Source: Clostridia bacterium (GTDB taxonomy: Bacteria > Bacillota > DSM-521 > Neomoorellales > SLTJ01). Taken from it: a DNA stretch of 64,000 bases. The DNA is taken from assembly GCA_004347685.1 (NCBI GenBank), contig SLTJ01000017.1, positions 62,001 to 126,000 of the forward strand, given 5' to 3'. Shown piece after piece: positions 50,307 to 59,089 of this stretch. Numbering within the stretch: the first letter of the stretch is position 1; every line of letters starts with the position of its first letter. Both the position numbers and the translations under genes were made by a program. Below the pieces are notes generated by a model. That model searched no databases. It saw only the letters and a program-made list of their open reading frames with translations, and was not told where the DNA came from.

Positions 50307-50657
50307 TTATTCTTCGTCTTCTTCTTCGGCTGGTCCCGTAGCCACTGGAACGACACCGACACCCGAGATCTGCCCTTCCTCATGTTGACGGTCAAAGGAA
50401 CTGGACAGAATCAGCAAGAACAAAATCAGGAACAGCGTATAGGGATTGCCCTGGATGTTGTTACTGGTGGCCGCCATGCTCGCCGCTCCCCCCCCAACTA
50501 AAAGGCTGCTGAACTTTTCGTGGACCAGGCTGCCCCCTTCACTGCTGACGAGATTTACCAGGGCCTCAGCGGTTTCGACCATCTGGCCTCCCCTGCGCCC
50601 GATGAAGGGTTTTACGCTGCGCATGAAGTCCACGAGCGCCAAGTTGACTACTGGCAT
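50307..50657 (-). CDS. Hypothetical small protein with one hydrophobic helix
   Basis: A 116-residue protein: a charged N-terminal half, a Gly/Ala-rich stretch, one probable membrane helix (about 72-86: Leu-Phe-Leu-Ile-Leu-Phe-Leu-Leu-Ile-Leu) and an acidic C-terminus ending Glu-Glu-Glu-Asp-Glu-Glu. No family recognised. ATG at 50657 follows GGAGGGAAAGG. First of a two-gene operon divergent from sleB. Confidence 0.6.
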   Translation of the reverse strand: MPVVNLALVDFMRSVKPFIGRRGGQMVETAEALVNLVSSEGGSLVHEKFSSLLVGGGAASMAATSNNIQGNPYTLFLILFLLILSSSFDRQHEEGQISGVGVVPVATGPAEEEDEE

Positions 50658-50723
50658 ACCTTTCCCTCCTTACAAGTGCAGTGCTGGCATGGATGCTATA
50701 ACTTATGAAGCCGGGCCGAGTAT

Positions 50724-50757
50724 GGTTACCCCGACCGGCCCGGGTCGGGCGGTAACC
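50724..50757. promoter_or_regulatory. 34-bp palindrome between divergent genes
   Basis: GGTTACC-CCGACC and GGTCGG-GC-GGTAACC form a 13-bp inverted repeat with a two-base bulge, within about 65 bases of both gene starts. It may be an operator shared by the small-protein operon and sleB-ypeB. Confidence 0.5.
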
Positions 50758-50768
50758 GAGCCGGGCCT

Positions 50769-50799
50769 GCATAAACAGCCCCGGTCTCGCGACAAACTA
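50769..50799 (+). promoter_or_regulatory. Possible sigma-G-like promoter of sleB-ypeB
   Basis: GCATA (50769-50773) and CAAACTA (50793-50799) loosely match the forespore sigma-G/F boxes (GHATR and CATNHTA), with 19 bases between. The spacing is one or two longer than usual. sleB is known to be sigma-G-controlled in Bacillus. Confidence 0.35.
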
Positions 50800-50822
50800 A
50801 GGGTAAAACGGAAGGTGAGAGG

Positions 50823-51293
50823 ATGCGTAGAAAACTCATCTCTTATTCGGCTTTCTGCCTGTTGTTTCTGCTGTTGCTGTTCCTGGGTCAGGAGCCGGGG
50901 CAAGCACAGGTCTATTCCCCCACTGTGGGAGTAGTCCGCAGCGACGAAGTAAACCTCCTGACCCGGCTGGTGGCTGCCGAGGCTGGAAACGAGCCCTACT
51001 CCGGCCAGGTGGGAGTGGCCAGCGTGGTCCTTAACCGGGCTCAGCACCCGGCCTTTCCCAGCACGGTAGCCGCCATAATCTACCAACCAGGGGCCTTTGA
51101 GAGCGTGAGCAACGGTTTGATCTGGCGCGTTTCACCTGGCGGCACCCAACGACGGGCGGCCCTGGATGCGGTTAACGGCTGGGATCCCACCTATGGCTCC
51201 ATCTATTTCTGGAACCCGGCCAAGCCGGTCAGCCCTTGGATCTGGACCCGTACCATCATCACCCAAATCGGCCGGCATGTATTTGCCCGCTAA
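50823..51293 (+). CDS. sleB: Spore cortex-lytic enzyme SleB-type hydrolase
   Basis: A 156-residue exported hydrolase with a signal peptide (1-29) and the SleB catalytic domain: Leu-Val-Ala-Ala-Glu-Ala-Gly-Asn-Glu-Pro-Tyr-Ser-Gly-Gln with the catalytic Glu, Ser-Val-Val-Leu-Asn-Arg, Phe-x-Ser-Val, and Ala-x-x-Ala-Val-Asn-Gly-Trp-Asp-Pro. It lacks the N-terminal peptidoglycan-binding domain of Bacillus SleB. It degrades muramic-lactam cortex during germination. ATG at 50823 follows GGTGAGAGG closely. ypeB follows 15 bases later, the classic pair. Confidence 0.92.
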   Translation: MRRKLISYSAFCLLFLLLLFLGQEPGQAQVYSPTVGVVRSDEVNLLTRLVAAEAGNEPYSGQVGVASVVLNRAQHPAFPSTVAAIIYQPGAFESVSNGLIWRVSPGGTQRRAALDAVNGWDPTYGSIYFWNPAKPVSPWIWTRTIITQIGRHVFAR

Positions 51294-51308
51294 CAGGAGG
51301 AGAGAACT

Positions 51309-52661
51309 TTGCGCCGATGGACCATAGCCCTGGCTGCTCTGGGCATAGGAATAATACTGCTGGTCGGCTGGGCCCTTTCCGAACGCAGCAGCCGCTTAGC
51401 TGCGGCCAACGCCGTGGAAGCCGATTATCAGCGAGAATTCTATGATCTGCTAAGCAATACGGAGCAAACAGAGGTGCTGCTGGCCAAGACTTTGGCTGCC
51501 AACTCGGCCCGCCAGCATATCTTTTACCTCACCGAGGTCTGGAACCACGCCAACGCGGCCCAGGCCTCTATGGCCAAACTCCCGGTCACCAACGTCAACC
51601 TGTCAGCCAGCCGCAAGTTCCTCAGCCAAGTAAGTGACTATTGCTACAGCCTGGCCCGCCAAGTAGCCTCCGGCCGCGATGTATCGCCCCGGGAGTGGGG
51701 CCAATTGACCGACTTTCACACGCGCACCGGCGAGATGGCCCGCGACCTCCATGCTACCGAAGCCAAGATGACGCAAACTAACTTCCGCTGGACAGCCGCC
51801 ATGGGCGGGGGCGTTCGCGGTCGGGTTCATGCCGCAGATGACCCGCTGCAGGAATTTGCCCGCATCAACCAGCGCCTGGAGCAATTACCGGCCATGATAT
51901 ACGACGGCCCCTTCTCGGACGCCAGGCTCGAGGTCAAACCCCGCGGCCTCACCGGGAGCCAGATCAGCCTAGACCAGGCCAAGAAGACGGCCGTGGCCAT
52001 GGTAGACGTACCCGGGCGCAACGATTACCACGTGACCCGGTCTGACCGCCTTGATAACGCGCCCATCAAAACCTATTCCTTTTCTTTAGACAGCCCGTCC
52101 CGCCCTGGCCCCGTCAACCTGGATATCAGCCAGAAGGGCGGGCACCTGGTCTGGCTACGGAATAACCGCCTGGTAAGCGAGAAAAAAATCTCTCTCCCCA
52201 CAGCCCTGGAAAAGGCCCGCGCCTACCTCGCCCGGCATGGTTACGGCCAGATGGAGCTGACCGGCAGCATGGAACAGGGGAATACCCTGATAGCCACCTT
52301 CGCTTACGCCAATCAGGGGGTAATCCACTATCCAGACCAGGTAAAAGTTATGGTGGCCCTGGACAACGGCCAGGTCACCGGACTGGAAGCCAGCACCTAC
52401 CTGACCAACCACCATCCGCGAAACCTACCCCGGCCGCGCCTTAATCCGGCCCAGGTAAAGGACGGGTTAAGCCCGCGCTTGGTGGCGGAGAGAACCCGGC
52501 TGGCCCTCATCCCCCTCCCCAGCGGGCAGGAGGCCTTGACGTACGAAACCAGGGCCCGCCTCAAACAGGACGAGTTCCTGGTATACGTTAACGCCCTGAC
52601 CGGCGAGGAAGAACAGATCCTCAAGGTAATAAAGGAACCGGGCGGAGAGATAACCATGTAG
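51309..52661 (+). CDS. ypeB: Germination protein YpeB
   Basis: A 450-residue protein with an N-terminal membrane anchor (residues 5-25), a helical middle and PepSY-like domains in the second half (about 220-440). Seen are Ser-Leu-Asp-Gln-Ala-Lys-Lys-Thr, Pro-Thr-Ala-Leu-Glu-Lys-Ala-Arg-Ala-Tyr-Leu, and a final Tyr-Val-Asn-Ala-Leu-Thr-Gly-Glu-Glu-Glu-Gln-Ile. YpeB stabilises and localises SleB in the spore. TTG at 51309 has GGAGGAGAG upstream. Second gene of the sleB operon. Confidence 0.93.
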   Translation: MRRWTIALAALGIGIILLVGWALSERSSRLAAANAVEADYQREFYDLLSNTEQTEVLLAKTLAANSARQHIFYLTEVWNHANAAQASMAKLPVTNVNLSASRKFLSQVSDYCYSLARQVASGRDVSPREWGQLTDFHTRTGEMARDLHATEAKMTQTNFRWTAAMGGGVRGRVHAADDPLQEFARINQRLEQLPAMIYDGPFSDARLEVKPRGLTGSQISLDQAKKTAVAMVDVPGRNDYHVTRSDRLDNAPIKTYSFSLDSPSRPGPVNLDISQKGGHLVWLRNNRLVSEKKISLPTALEKARAYLARHGYGQMELTGSMEQGNTLIATFAYANQGVIHYPDQVKVMVALDNGQVTGLEASTYLTNHHPRNLPRPRLNPAQVKDGLSPRLVAERTRLALIPLPSGQEALTYETRARLKQDEFLVYVNALTGEEEQILKVIKEPGGEITM

Positions 52662-52698
52662 CCCAAAAAGCTGCCTCTGGGCATTCGGCAACATCCAC

Positions 52699-53703
52699 CT
52701 AAAAGGTTATCTGCAGTACCTCCATCACATTTTGAATCCGGTTACAGATGGTGGCCAGGTCGGAGCCGGCAAAGAGCAGGCCCACGGCCTGGCCCTGTTC
52801 GTTCACCACCAGGGAACCACTGTCCCCGGGTTGGGCCATGGGGCCGGTCACTATTTGGTCAGTAAAAATACCTACCTCCCTAGTTTCTAAGCCAACCTGC
52901 ACAGTGGCCTCCATGGCCCGGATCTGCGACCGGTTTAACCCGCTGGTGCGCCCGCTTTTCATCACTGCCATCCCCACATCGCCTTCGGCCACCCCGGTTA
53001 CCATCCCTATCTCCAAGATCTCTGGGGAAACAGCCTCCGGGCTGACTGGCCTGGCCACGGCTGCGTCTACGATATTGTGCTGGTTCGCCCGGCGCTCAAA
53101 AACCAGCCGATAATTTGGCCGGACTAGGTGCAGCATGGCGTTGGCCACCCGGCCCACAGACGAGGCCTTCTCGCACTCCGAGGCTGCATATGGCCTTACC
53201 AGGGGAGAAAACCGTACCAGGTGCCCGATAACCTGGTCCATCCGCCCGCCGTCGTAACGGCCCGGCTGCAGGACGGGGTCGCCGTTGCCGGCCCGGCCGT
53301 CGCTGCCATTGGTGCTGTTGGCCAGGACATGATTATTAGATAAGATGAGCGGCTCCCCGGTTTTCCGGTCTTTCACCACTGCGCCCAAGGTCCCGGCCGT
53401 TATCTTGTAATGGCCGATGCTCACCCCGGGATGGGCCGGGCGCTGGTAAGAAGTGCGGACGTTTAGAAGTTGCAGGCTGCCGACCTCGATGACATCGGTC
53501 GGTACCTTGGCCAGGGACCGGGGGACTTTATCCACGCGGCGCAATGCGGCTTCAGGCACCTTCGTCTCCACCAGCACCACGATGGCTTCTTCCCCGGTGT
53601 CCTCCCCGCGGACTAGTTTCCGTCCTCTCCCCACTCCCACCACATTGGGCAAAGCCAGCAATTCGTGCCGGCGACGTTGCAATATGCTCTTGACCTGCGA
53701 CAT
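52699..53703 (-). CDS. Trypsin-like serine protease without signal peptide (Nal1-like)
   Basis: A 334-residue protein with a chymotrypsin-fold triad in order: His125 in Leu-Ser-Asn-Asn-His-Val-Leu, Asp213 in Ile-Val-Asp-Ala-Ala-Val, Ser295 in Gln-Pro-Gly-Asp-Ser-Gly-Ser-Leu-Val. The N-terminal 80 residues (Pro-Asn-Val-Val-Gly-Val-Gly-Arg-Gly) form a separate module. No signal peptide or PDZ domain is seen, so it appears cytosolic or spore-internal. ATG at 53703 follows a G-rich site. The substrate is unknown. It converges on ypeB. Confidence 0.82.
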   Translation of the reverse strand: MSQVKSILQRRRHELLALPNVVGVGRGRKLVRGEDTGEEAIVVLVETKVPEAALRRVDKVPRSLAKVPTDVIEVGSLQLLNVRTSYQRPAHPGVSIGHYKITAGTLGAVVKDRKTGEPLILSNNHVLANSTNGSDGRAGNGDPVLQPGRYDGGRMDQVIGHLVRFSPLVRPYAASECEKASSVGRVANAMLHLVRPNYRLVFERRANQHNIVDAAVARPVSPEAVSPEILEIGMVTGVAEGDVGMAVMKSGRTSGLNRSQIRAMEATVQVGLETREVGIFTDQIVTGPMAQPGDSGSLVVNEQGQAVGLLFAGSDLATICNRIQNVMEVLQITF

Positions 53704-53915
53704 GTGATACCCCCCCCTCTTACCGGCACATTATGCGGTGATGCCGGCAAAGGTGCGAGGAGATAGCTGGGGTTATGGCAGGATTAAGGATCCCGGCCTG
53801 TCCAGAACTGTACGAGCTAACCTTGCCTCGCTGGCAGGGTTTCGGCCCCTTGCGGCGAATTTCTTCCTAAATCGAAGGCCAGGCTGTCTATCCCATATGT
53901 TAAGGAATGGTTACT

Positions 53916-54743
53916 ATGGAAATTGACTGGCACCTGCAGTTGGTAATAACCGTACGGCTGATGACCGCCCTTTCTCTGGGCGCTATCCTGGGCTACGAGC
54001 GCAGCCACCAGCAAAAGCCGGCCGGTTCCCGTACCCATGCCCTGGTGGCCGTGGCCGCAGCCTTGTTCATGGTCATCTCCCTGTACGGTTTTCCCAACGG
54101 TAACCGTGACCCCGCCCGTCTAGCGGCCCAGGTGGTTGCCGGCATGGGCTTTATCGGCGCCGGGACTATCTGGAAGGAAGGCTCCTGGGTCCGCGGCCTC
54201 ACCACGGCCACCACCTTGTGGCTTTCCAGCGCCCTGGGGCTGGCCGTGGGCGGGGGGATGTACCTGCCGGCCGTGACCGCCTGCGGCCTGGCCCTGCTGG
54301 ATCTGGAGATTTCCCGGGTCAGGCAGATTTTTTCCCGAGACCACCGGCCGACGGTCAATCTGATGGAGGAACTGGACCTGGGATTGTTGAAGGCCGGCCT
54401 GGAGCGGATCATGGCCCTGCCCATGCGCCTGCACACCTTCAACGCCAGTGGGACGGATCCGTACATTGTTTCCTTTGAGGGCCTGAGCCGGCAGCACCCG
54501 GATCCTTTTACCCTTACCCTCTCTATTAAGAGCAACACCCTTACGTTGGTGCTTCTATATATCCCCGAGGGTATGCGTGGCAAAGGGTATTCCCTGGACA
54601 TCCTCCGGCTTCTCCTGGAGTGGGCGAGAAAACAATACTTCACCCAGCTAAACCTGACTTCCAAAAAGGAAGTGGAGGGCCTATGGAAGAAACTCGGCTT
54701 TGCCCAGGTGAGCGATTCTACCTATATATACCGGCTGAACTAG
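53916..54743 (+). CDS. MgtC/SapB-family membrane protein with GNAT-like C-terminus
   Basis: A 275-residue protein. Residues 1-140 are the MgtC domain, about five helices, with Gly-Ala-Ile-Leu-Gly-Tyr-Glu-Arg and Gly-Met-Gly-Phe-Ile-Gly-Ala-Gly-Thr-Ile signatures; MgtC proteins affect magnesium homeostasis and ATP synthase. The C-terminal part (about 150-275) ends with Gly-Met-Arg-Gly-Lys-Gly-Tyr-Ser, then Trp-Lys-Lys-Leu-Gly-Phe, strongly resembling the acetyl-CoA loop and last strand of GNAT acetyltransferases. That fusion is unusual. ATG at 53916 follows AAGGAATGG. Confidence 0.85.
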   Translation: MEIDWHLQLVITVRLMTALSLGAILGYERSHQQKPAGSRTHALVAVAAALFMVISLYGFPNGNRDPARLAAQVVAGMGFIGAGTIWKEGSWVRGLTTATTLWLSSALGLAVGGGMYLPAVTACGLALLDLEISRVRQIFSRDHRPTVNLMEELDLGLLKAGLERIMALPMRLHTFNASGTDPYIVSFEGLSRQHPDPFTLTLSIKSNTLTLVLLYIPEGMRGKGYSLDILRLLLEWARKQYFTQLNLTSKKEVEGLWKKLGFAQVSDSTYIYRLN

Positions 54744-54814
54744 AGGTTGGGGGTTGCCAAAGGTCCGTATAAACCATCCCGGTGTATGTGTAGGTCTGCG
54801 GCGAGCGGCGTATT

Positions 54815-54841
54815 GGTAGGGGCGGCCCCCTGTGGCCGCCC
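54815..54841. repeat. GTAGGGGCGG-type interspersed repeat with hairpin
   Basis: GTAGGGGCGGCC and GGCCGCCC flank a CCCTGT loop; the stem is 8 bp. GTAGGGGCGG...CCGCCC elements recur in many bacterial intergenic regions as I recall. It lies between mgtC and the groESL terminator, near a short GAGGTTGGGGGTTG piece at 54742. Confidence 0.5.
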
Positions 54842-54843
54842 AT

Positions 54844-54874
54844 AAAAAAGCCCCTGCCGTAAGACAGGAGCCTT
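54844..54874 (-). terminator. groESL operon terminator
   Basis: On the minus strand GGCTCCTG and CAGGGGCT pair (one mismatch) and are followed by TTTTTTAT, about 70 bases after the groL stop. Confidence 0.82.
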
Positions 54875-54945
54875 GGTGTTGCTATCTGGCAAGGAAGCCC
54901 GCTTAGGAGGCTGTTAGAAGCCTCTGGGCGTCCTGCCATATCCGC

Positions 54946-56577
<1,632 letters not shown>

Positions 56578-56862
56578 TTATTCTTTGATAGCTAGGATGT
56601 CGCTTTCCCGCATGATCAAGTATTCTTCCCCTTCAACCTTAACCTCGGTGCCGCTATACTTGGCAAACAGTACCCGGTCGCCTACCTTGACCGTCGGCGG
56701 CACCCGATTGCCGTTCTCCAGCATCCGGCCTGGGCCGACAGCCTTCACTTCGCCCTCCTGGGGCTTTTCCTTGGCCGTATCGGGCAGAACGATGCCGGCC
56801 TGGGTCTTCTCCTCCTGTTCGATCGTCTTAATGATCACCCGATCGTCAAGCGGTTTTAACAT
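56578..56862 (-). CDS. groS: Co-chaperonin GroES (10 kDa)
   Basis: A 94-residue lid of the GroEL chamber: Leu-Lys-Pro-Leu-Asp-Asp-Arg-Val-Ile, the mobile loop [13 protein letters not shown], and Val-Lys-Val-Gly-Asp-Arg-Val-Leu-Phe. The frame is open to 56898; ATG at 56862 follows AAGGAGG. First gene of the operon, 15 bases before groL. Confidence 0.98.
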   Translation of the reverse strand: MLKPLDDRVIIKTIEQEEKTQAGIVLPDTAKEKPQEGEVKAVGPGRMLENGNRVPPTVKVGDRVLFAKYSGTEVKVEGEEYLIMRESDILAIKE

Positions 56863-56891
56863 AGACACCCCTCCTTGGAAGAAAATTGGTG

Positions 56892-56918
56892 TTAGCACTC
56901 ACTCGAGATGAGTGCTAA
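56892..56918 (-). promoter_or_regulatory. CIRCE operator
   Basis: A perfect TTAGCACTC-N9-GAGTGCTAA inverted repeat, the HrcA repressor site of heat-shock operons. It lies downstream of the groESL promoter and upstream of the groS ribosome site. hrcA is not in the window. Confidence 0.98.
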
Positions 56919-56934
56919 CAGCTTCCACCTAATA

Positions 56935-56962
56935 AGTATAGAAGCCAAAAAGCATTTGTCAA
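56935..56962 (-). promoter_or_regulatory. groESL promoter
   Basis: TTGACA (56962-56957) and TATACT (56940-56935), 16 bases apart on the minus strand, just upstream of CIRCE. Confidence 0.88.
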
Positions 56963-57114
56963 GAGGTTAGTCTAAACAAATTTGCCCCGTTTTATACAGG
57001 CCGCTGGCCGGAGCGGAAAACTCCTGGCGCCCGGCCTCGCGGAGGGCCCCGGTCCTCGTCCCGGCAGGCCCGGAAGAACCGCGGCCAGGCTCCAGACGGA
57101 CCGCGTGTCTGCGG

Positions 57115-58983
57115 TTACGGCTTGATATGCCAGATACCGCCTTGCCCCGGCCCTAAAACTACCCAGGAAAGCCGGCCTAGTTTTTCTCCGCTGACCAGAT
57201 CCGTAACCTTCCCCCCCACTACCCGGCCAGGCAAGGGTACGGTTGCTGCGGATTGGCCGTGGTTCACCGCCACCAGCCAGCCGGCCCTGGCCTCCCTTTC
57301 CTCGGCGGCTTCCGGCAAAAACAGCCGGGTTTCCGTAAGGCAGGGCTGCCAGTCGTCCTCTCCCTCCACCAGCCCGGCCTCCCTGGCCAGGTGGCGGTAC
57401 AAGCTGAAGGCCGGATGAAGTTCACCCCGGCCGGCCAGGCCGGCCTCCAAGGGGTAGGTAAGCAAAAAGGCTCGACCCTTTCCCAGGGAGTGGCGGCAGA
57501 AAATCGGAGGCCCGCCAGCTTCCACAGCCAGCACTTTGGCTTCAACAGGGCGTATTCTCAGGCTGGGAAAACGAGCCGGCCCCAGGCTGAGGTCCGGCCC
57601 ACCTTCCTGCCGCAGGACAATCTCCCCTTTCCTCACCTCACGCCCCACGAGTTGTACCCCAAAAGTTTCGGCCAGGCCCTCCACGGCCAGACCGGCATAG
57701 GAAAGGTACAGGACCCCGCCCGCCCGCACAAAAGCCTCTAGGCGGCGCCAATGGGAGGTCTTGAGGTATCCCCTGGCTGTGGCCGCCGGGCAGAGAAGCA
57801 GACGATAAGGGGTAAAATCAGCATCAGGGAATACGAAATCCACGTCGAACCCGGCCAGCCTGGCCAGGGAAAAGGCGGCAAAGAGGCGGCCCATAGACTC
57901 CTCCGGCTCTATTTCCGGGTGCGTGAAGTAAGCCCAGGGCATGATTATGGCCGCCCGAGGCTTTTCAGCCGCTACGCTCCCAAAGGGGAAACTCCGGAGC
58001 AAGTTGGCAAAGGCGACCATGGCCTGACCGCTGGCCTTGAGGCGGCCGTCAGCCCGAATCAAGCCGAACCCGGCCTCATGGGGCACGGTTTCATAGGGAA
58101 TCCGGTCTGACCGGGCCAGGTCGCTGTAACACCAGGCTAGGGCCCCTACCGCCCCGTTGATGAGGGAACTGAACAGGGTCCGGCGAAAAAACCCGGCCGC
58201 TTCTTCTTCCCCGCTGATCAGGGTGGTGGTGCCGAATTCCTCCAGCAGTACCGGCCTCTGCCCCAGGCCCGCCAGCAGCTTGAGACAAAAGGCGGGAAAA
58301 TAGGTGGATGGCGGCCTGTCCAGGGGACCGGGGCAGAGAGGGGTGTACAAAGGGTAGGGGTGGGCACAGAGAACCGGGTGCAGGGCCCCCAGGTCGGCCG
58401 GACGAAAGGTGTCCCGCCGGCTGAGGGAAGTTACATGGATACCCTGGATTACCGGCGTCTGCGGATCCAGCAATTGCAATTCGCGGGTAAGAAGATGCGC
58501 CCACAGCCAGGCCGCCTCACTGCTTTCCGGCAGCGCGTAGTTGTCGTGCTCGTTGGCCAGGTCCCAGGCCAAAATCGCCGGGTGACCCCGGTAGCGGCCG
58601 GCCAGCTCGCGGACGAAAAAAACCTGGGCCTTAAGCATGGACGGGTCAGTGTACGGAGACCGCCCGGCCCGCCAGGGCACGTCAAAGTTTTCCCCGCTCA
58701 TGTGGCCGGTAAACAAAGTAATTATCAGGCCCAGCCCGCACTCCGCCGCCATCCTCAGGACTTCGCCCAGATTCTTAAAGGCCTCCTCGTTCACCCGCCC
58801 CGGCTCCGGCTGGAAATCCTCCCACACCAAGAAAAGACGCACACAGTTCAGACCCCAGGACCGGATACGGGCAAAATCCCGGGCCACGGCGGCGGGGTCA
58901 AATTCTTTCCAAAAATGGACGCCAGCCTCTGCCGGCCAGTAATTAACGCCCAGCAGAAAGGTGTCACCAAAGGAACTGTCCAT
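57115..58983 (-). CDS. Clan-A glycoside hydrolase (cellulase/beta-mannosidase-like TIM barrel)
   Basis: A 622-residue cytosolic glycoside hydrolase. The barrel starts Gly-Val-Asn-Tyr-Trp-Pro and carries an acid/base Glu145 in Asp-Leu-Ala-Asn-Glu-His-Asp-Asn and a nucleophile in Leu-Leu-Glu-Glu-Phe-Gly (Glu248/249), like GH5/GH2/GH42-type retaining enzymes. Residues about 350-520 resemble a glutamine-amidotransferase-like (GH42 trimerisation) domain. The final 90 residues form a beta domain. The substrate is unknown. ATG at 58983 has no ribosome site because the promoter TATAAT ends eight bases before it; the mRNA looks leaderless. Confidence 0.82.
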   Translation of the reverse strand: MDSSFGDTFLLGVNYWPAEAGVHFWKEFDPAAVARDFARIRSWGLNCVRLFLVWEDFQPEPGRVNEEAFKNLGEVLRMAAECGLGLIITLFTGHMSGENFDVPWRAGRSPYTDPSMLKAQVFFVRELAGRYRGHPAILAWDLANEHDNYALPESSEAAWLWAHLLTRELQLLDPQTPVIQGIHVTSLSRRDTFRPADLGALHPVLCAHPYPLYTPLCPGPLDRPPSTYFPAFCLKLLAGLGQRPVLLEEFGTTTLISGEEEAAGFFRRTLFSSLINGAVGALAWCYSDLARSDRIPYETVPHEAGFGLIRADGRLKASGQAMVAFANLLRSFPFGSVAAEKPRAAIIMPWAYFTHPEIEPEESMGRLFAAFSLARLAGFDVDFVFPDADFTPYRLLLCPAATARGYLKTSHWRRLEAFVRAGGVLYLSYAGLAVEGLAETFGVQLVGREVRKGEIVLRQEGGPDLSLGPARFPSLRIRPVEAKVLAVEAGGPPIFCRHSLGKGRAFLLTYPLEAGLAGRGELHPAFSLYRHLAREAGLVEGEDDWQPCLTETRLFLPEAAEEREARAGWLVAVNHGQSAATVPLPGRVVGGKVTDLVSGEKLGRLSWVVLGPGQGGIWHIKP

Positions 58984-58990
58984 GGTCATT

Positions 58991-59019
58991 ATTATAACAG
59001 CAGAGGCAAAACTTGACAA
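58991..59019 (-). promoter_or_regulatory. Promoter of the glycoside hydrolase, giving a leaderless mRNA
   Basis: TTGTCA (59019-59014) and TATAAT (58996-58991) on the minus strand, 17 bases apart. The expected start site coincides with the ATG at 58983. Its -35 box occupies the same bases as that of the divergent promoter. Confidence 0.75.
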
Positions 59020-59041
59020 CGGCTATAGTTACAGTTATAGT
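59013..59041 (+). promoter_or_regulatory. Promoter of the chemoreceptor gene
   Basis: TTGACA (59013-59018) and TATAGT (59036-59041) on the + strand, 17 bases apart. The -10 is one unit of a tandem TATAGT array, and the -35 overlaps that of the divergent promoter. Confidence 0.72.
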
Positions 59042-59053
59042 TATAGTTATAGT
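59024..59053. repeat. Five tandem TATAGT hexamers
   Basis: Units at 59024, 59030 (TACAGT), 59036, 59042 and 59048. The third unit is at ideal -10 spacing for the chemoreceptor promoter; gain or loss of a unit before it would change the promoter spacing by six. Confidence 0.85.
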
Positions 59054-59089
59054 GTACCTACATAATTCTACAGGTGGGAGAGGATCTCA

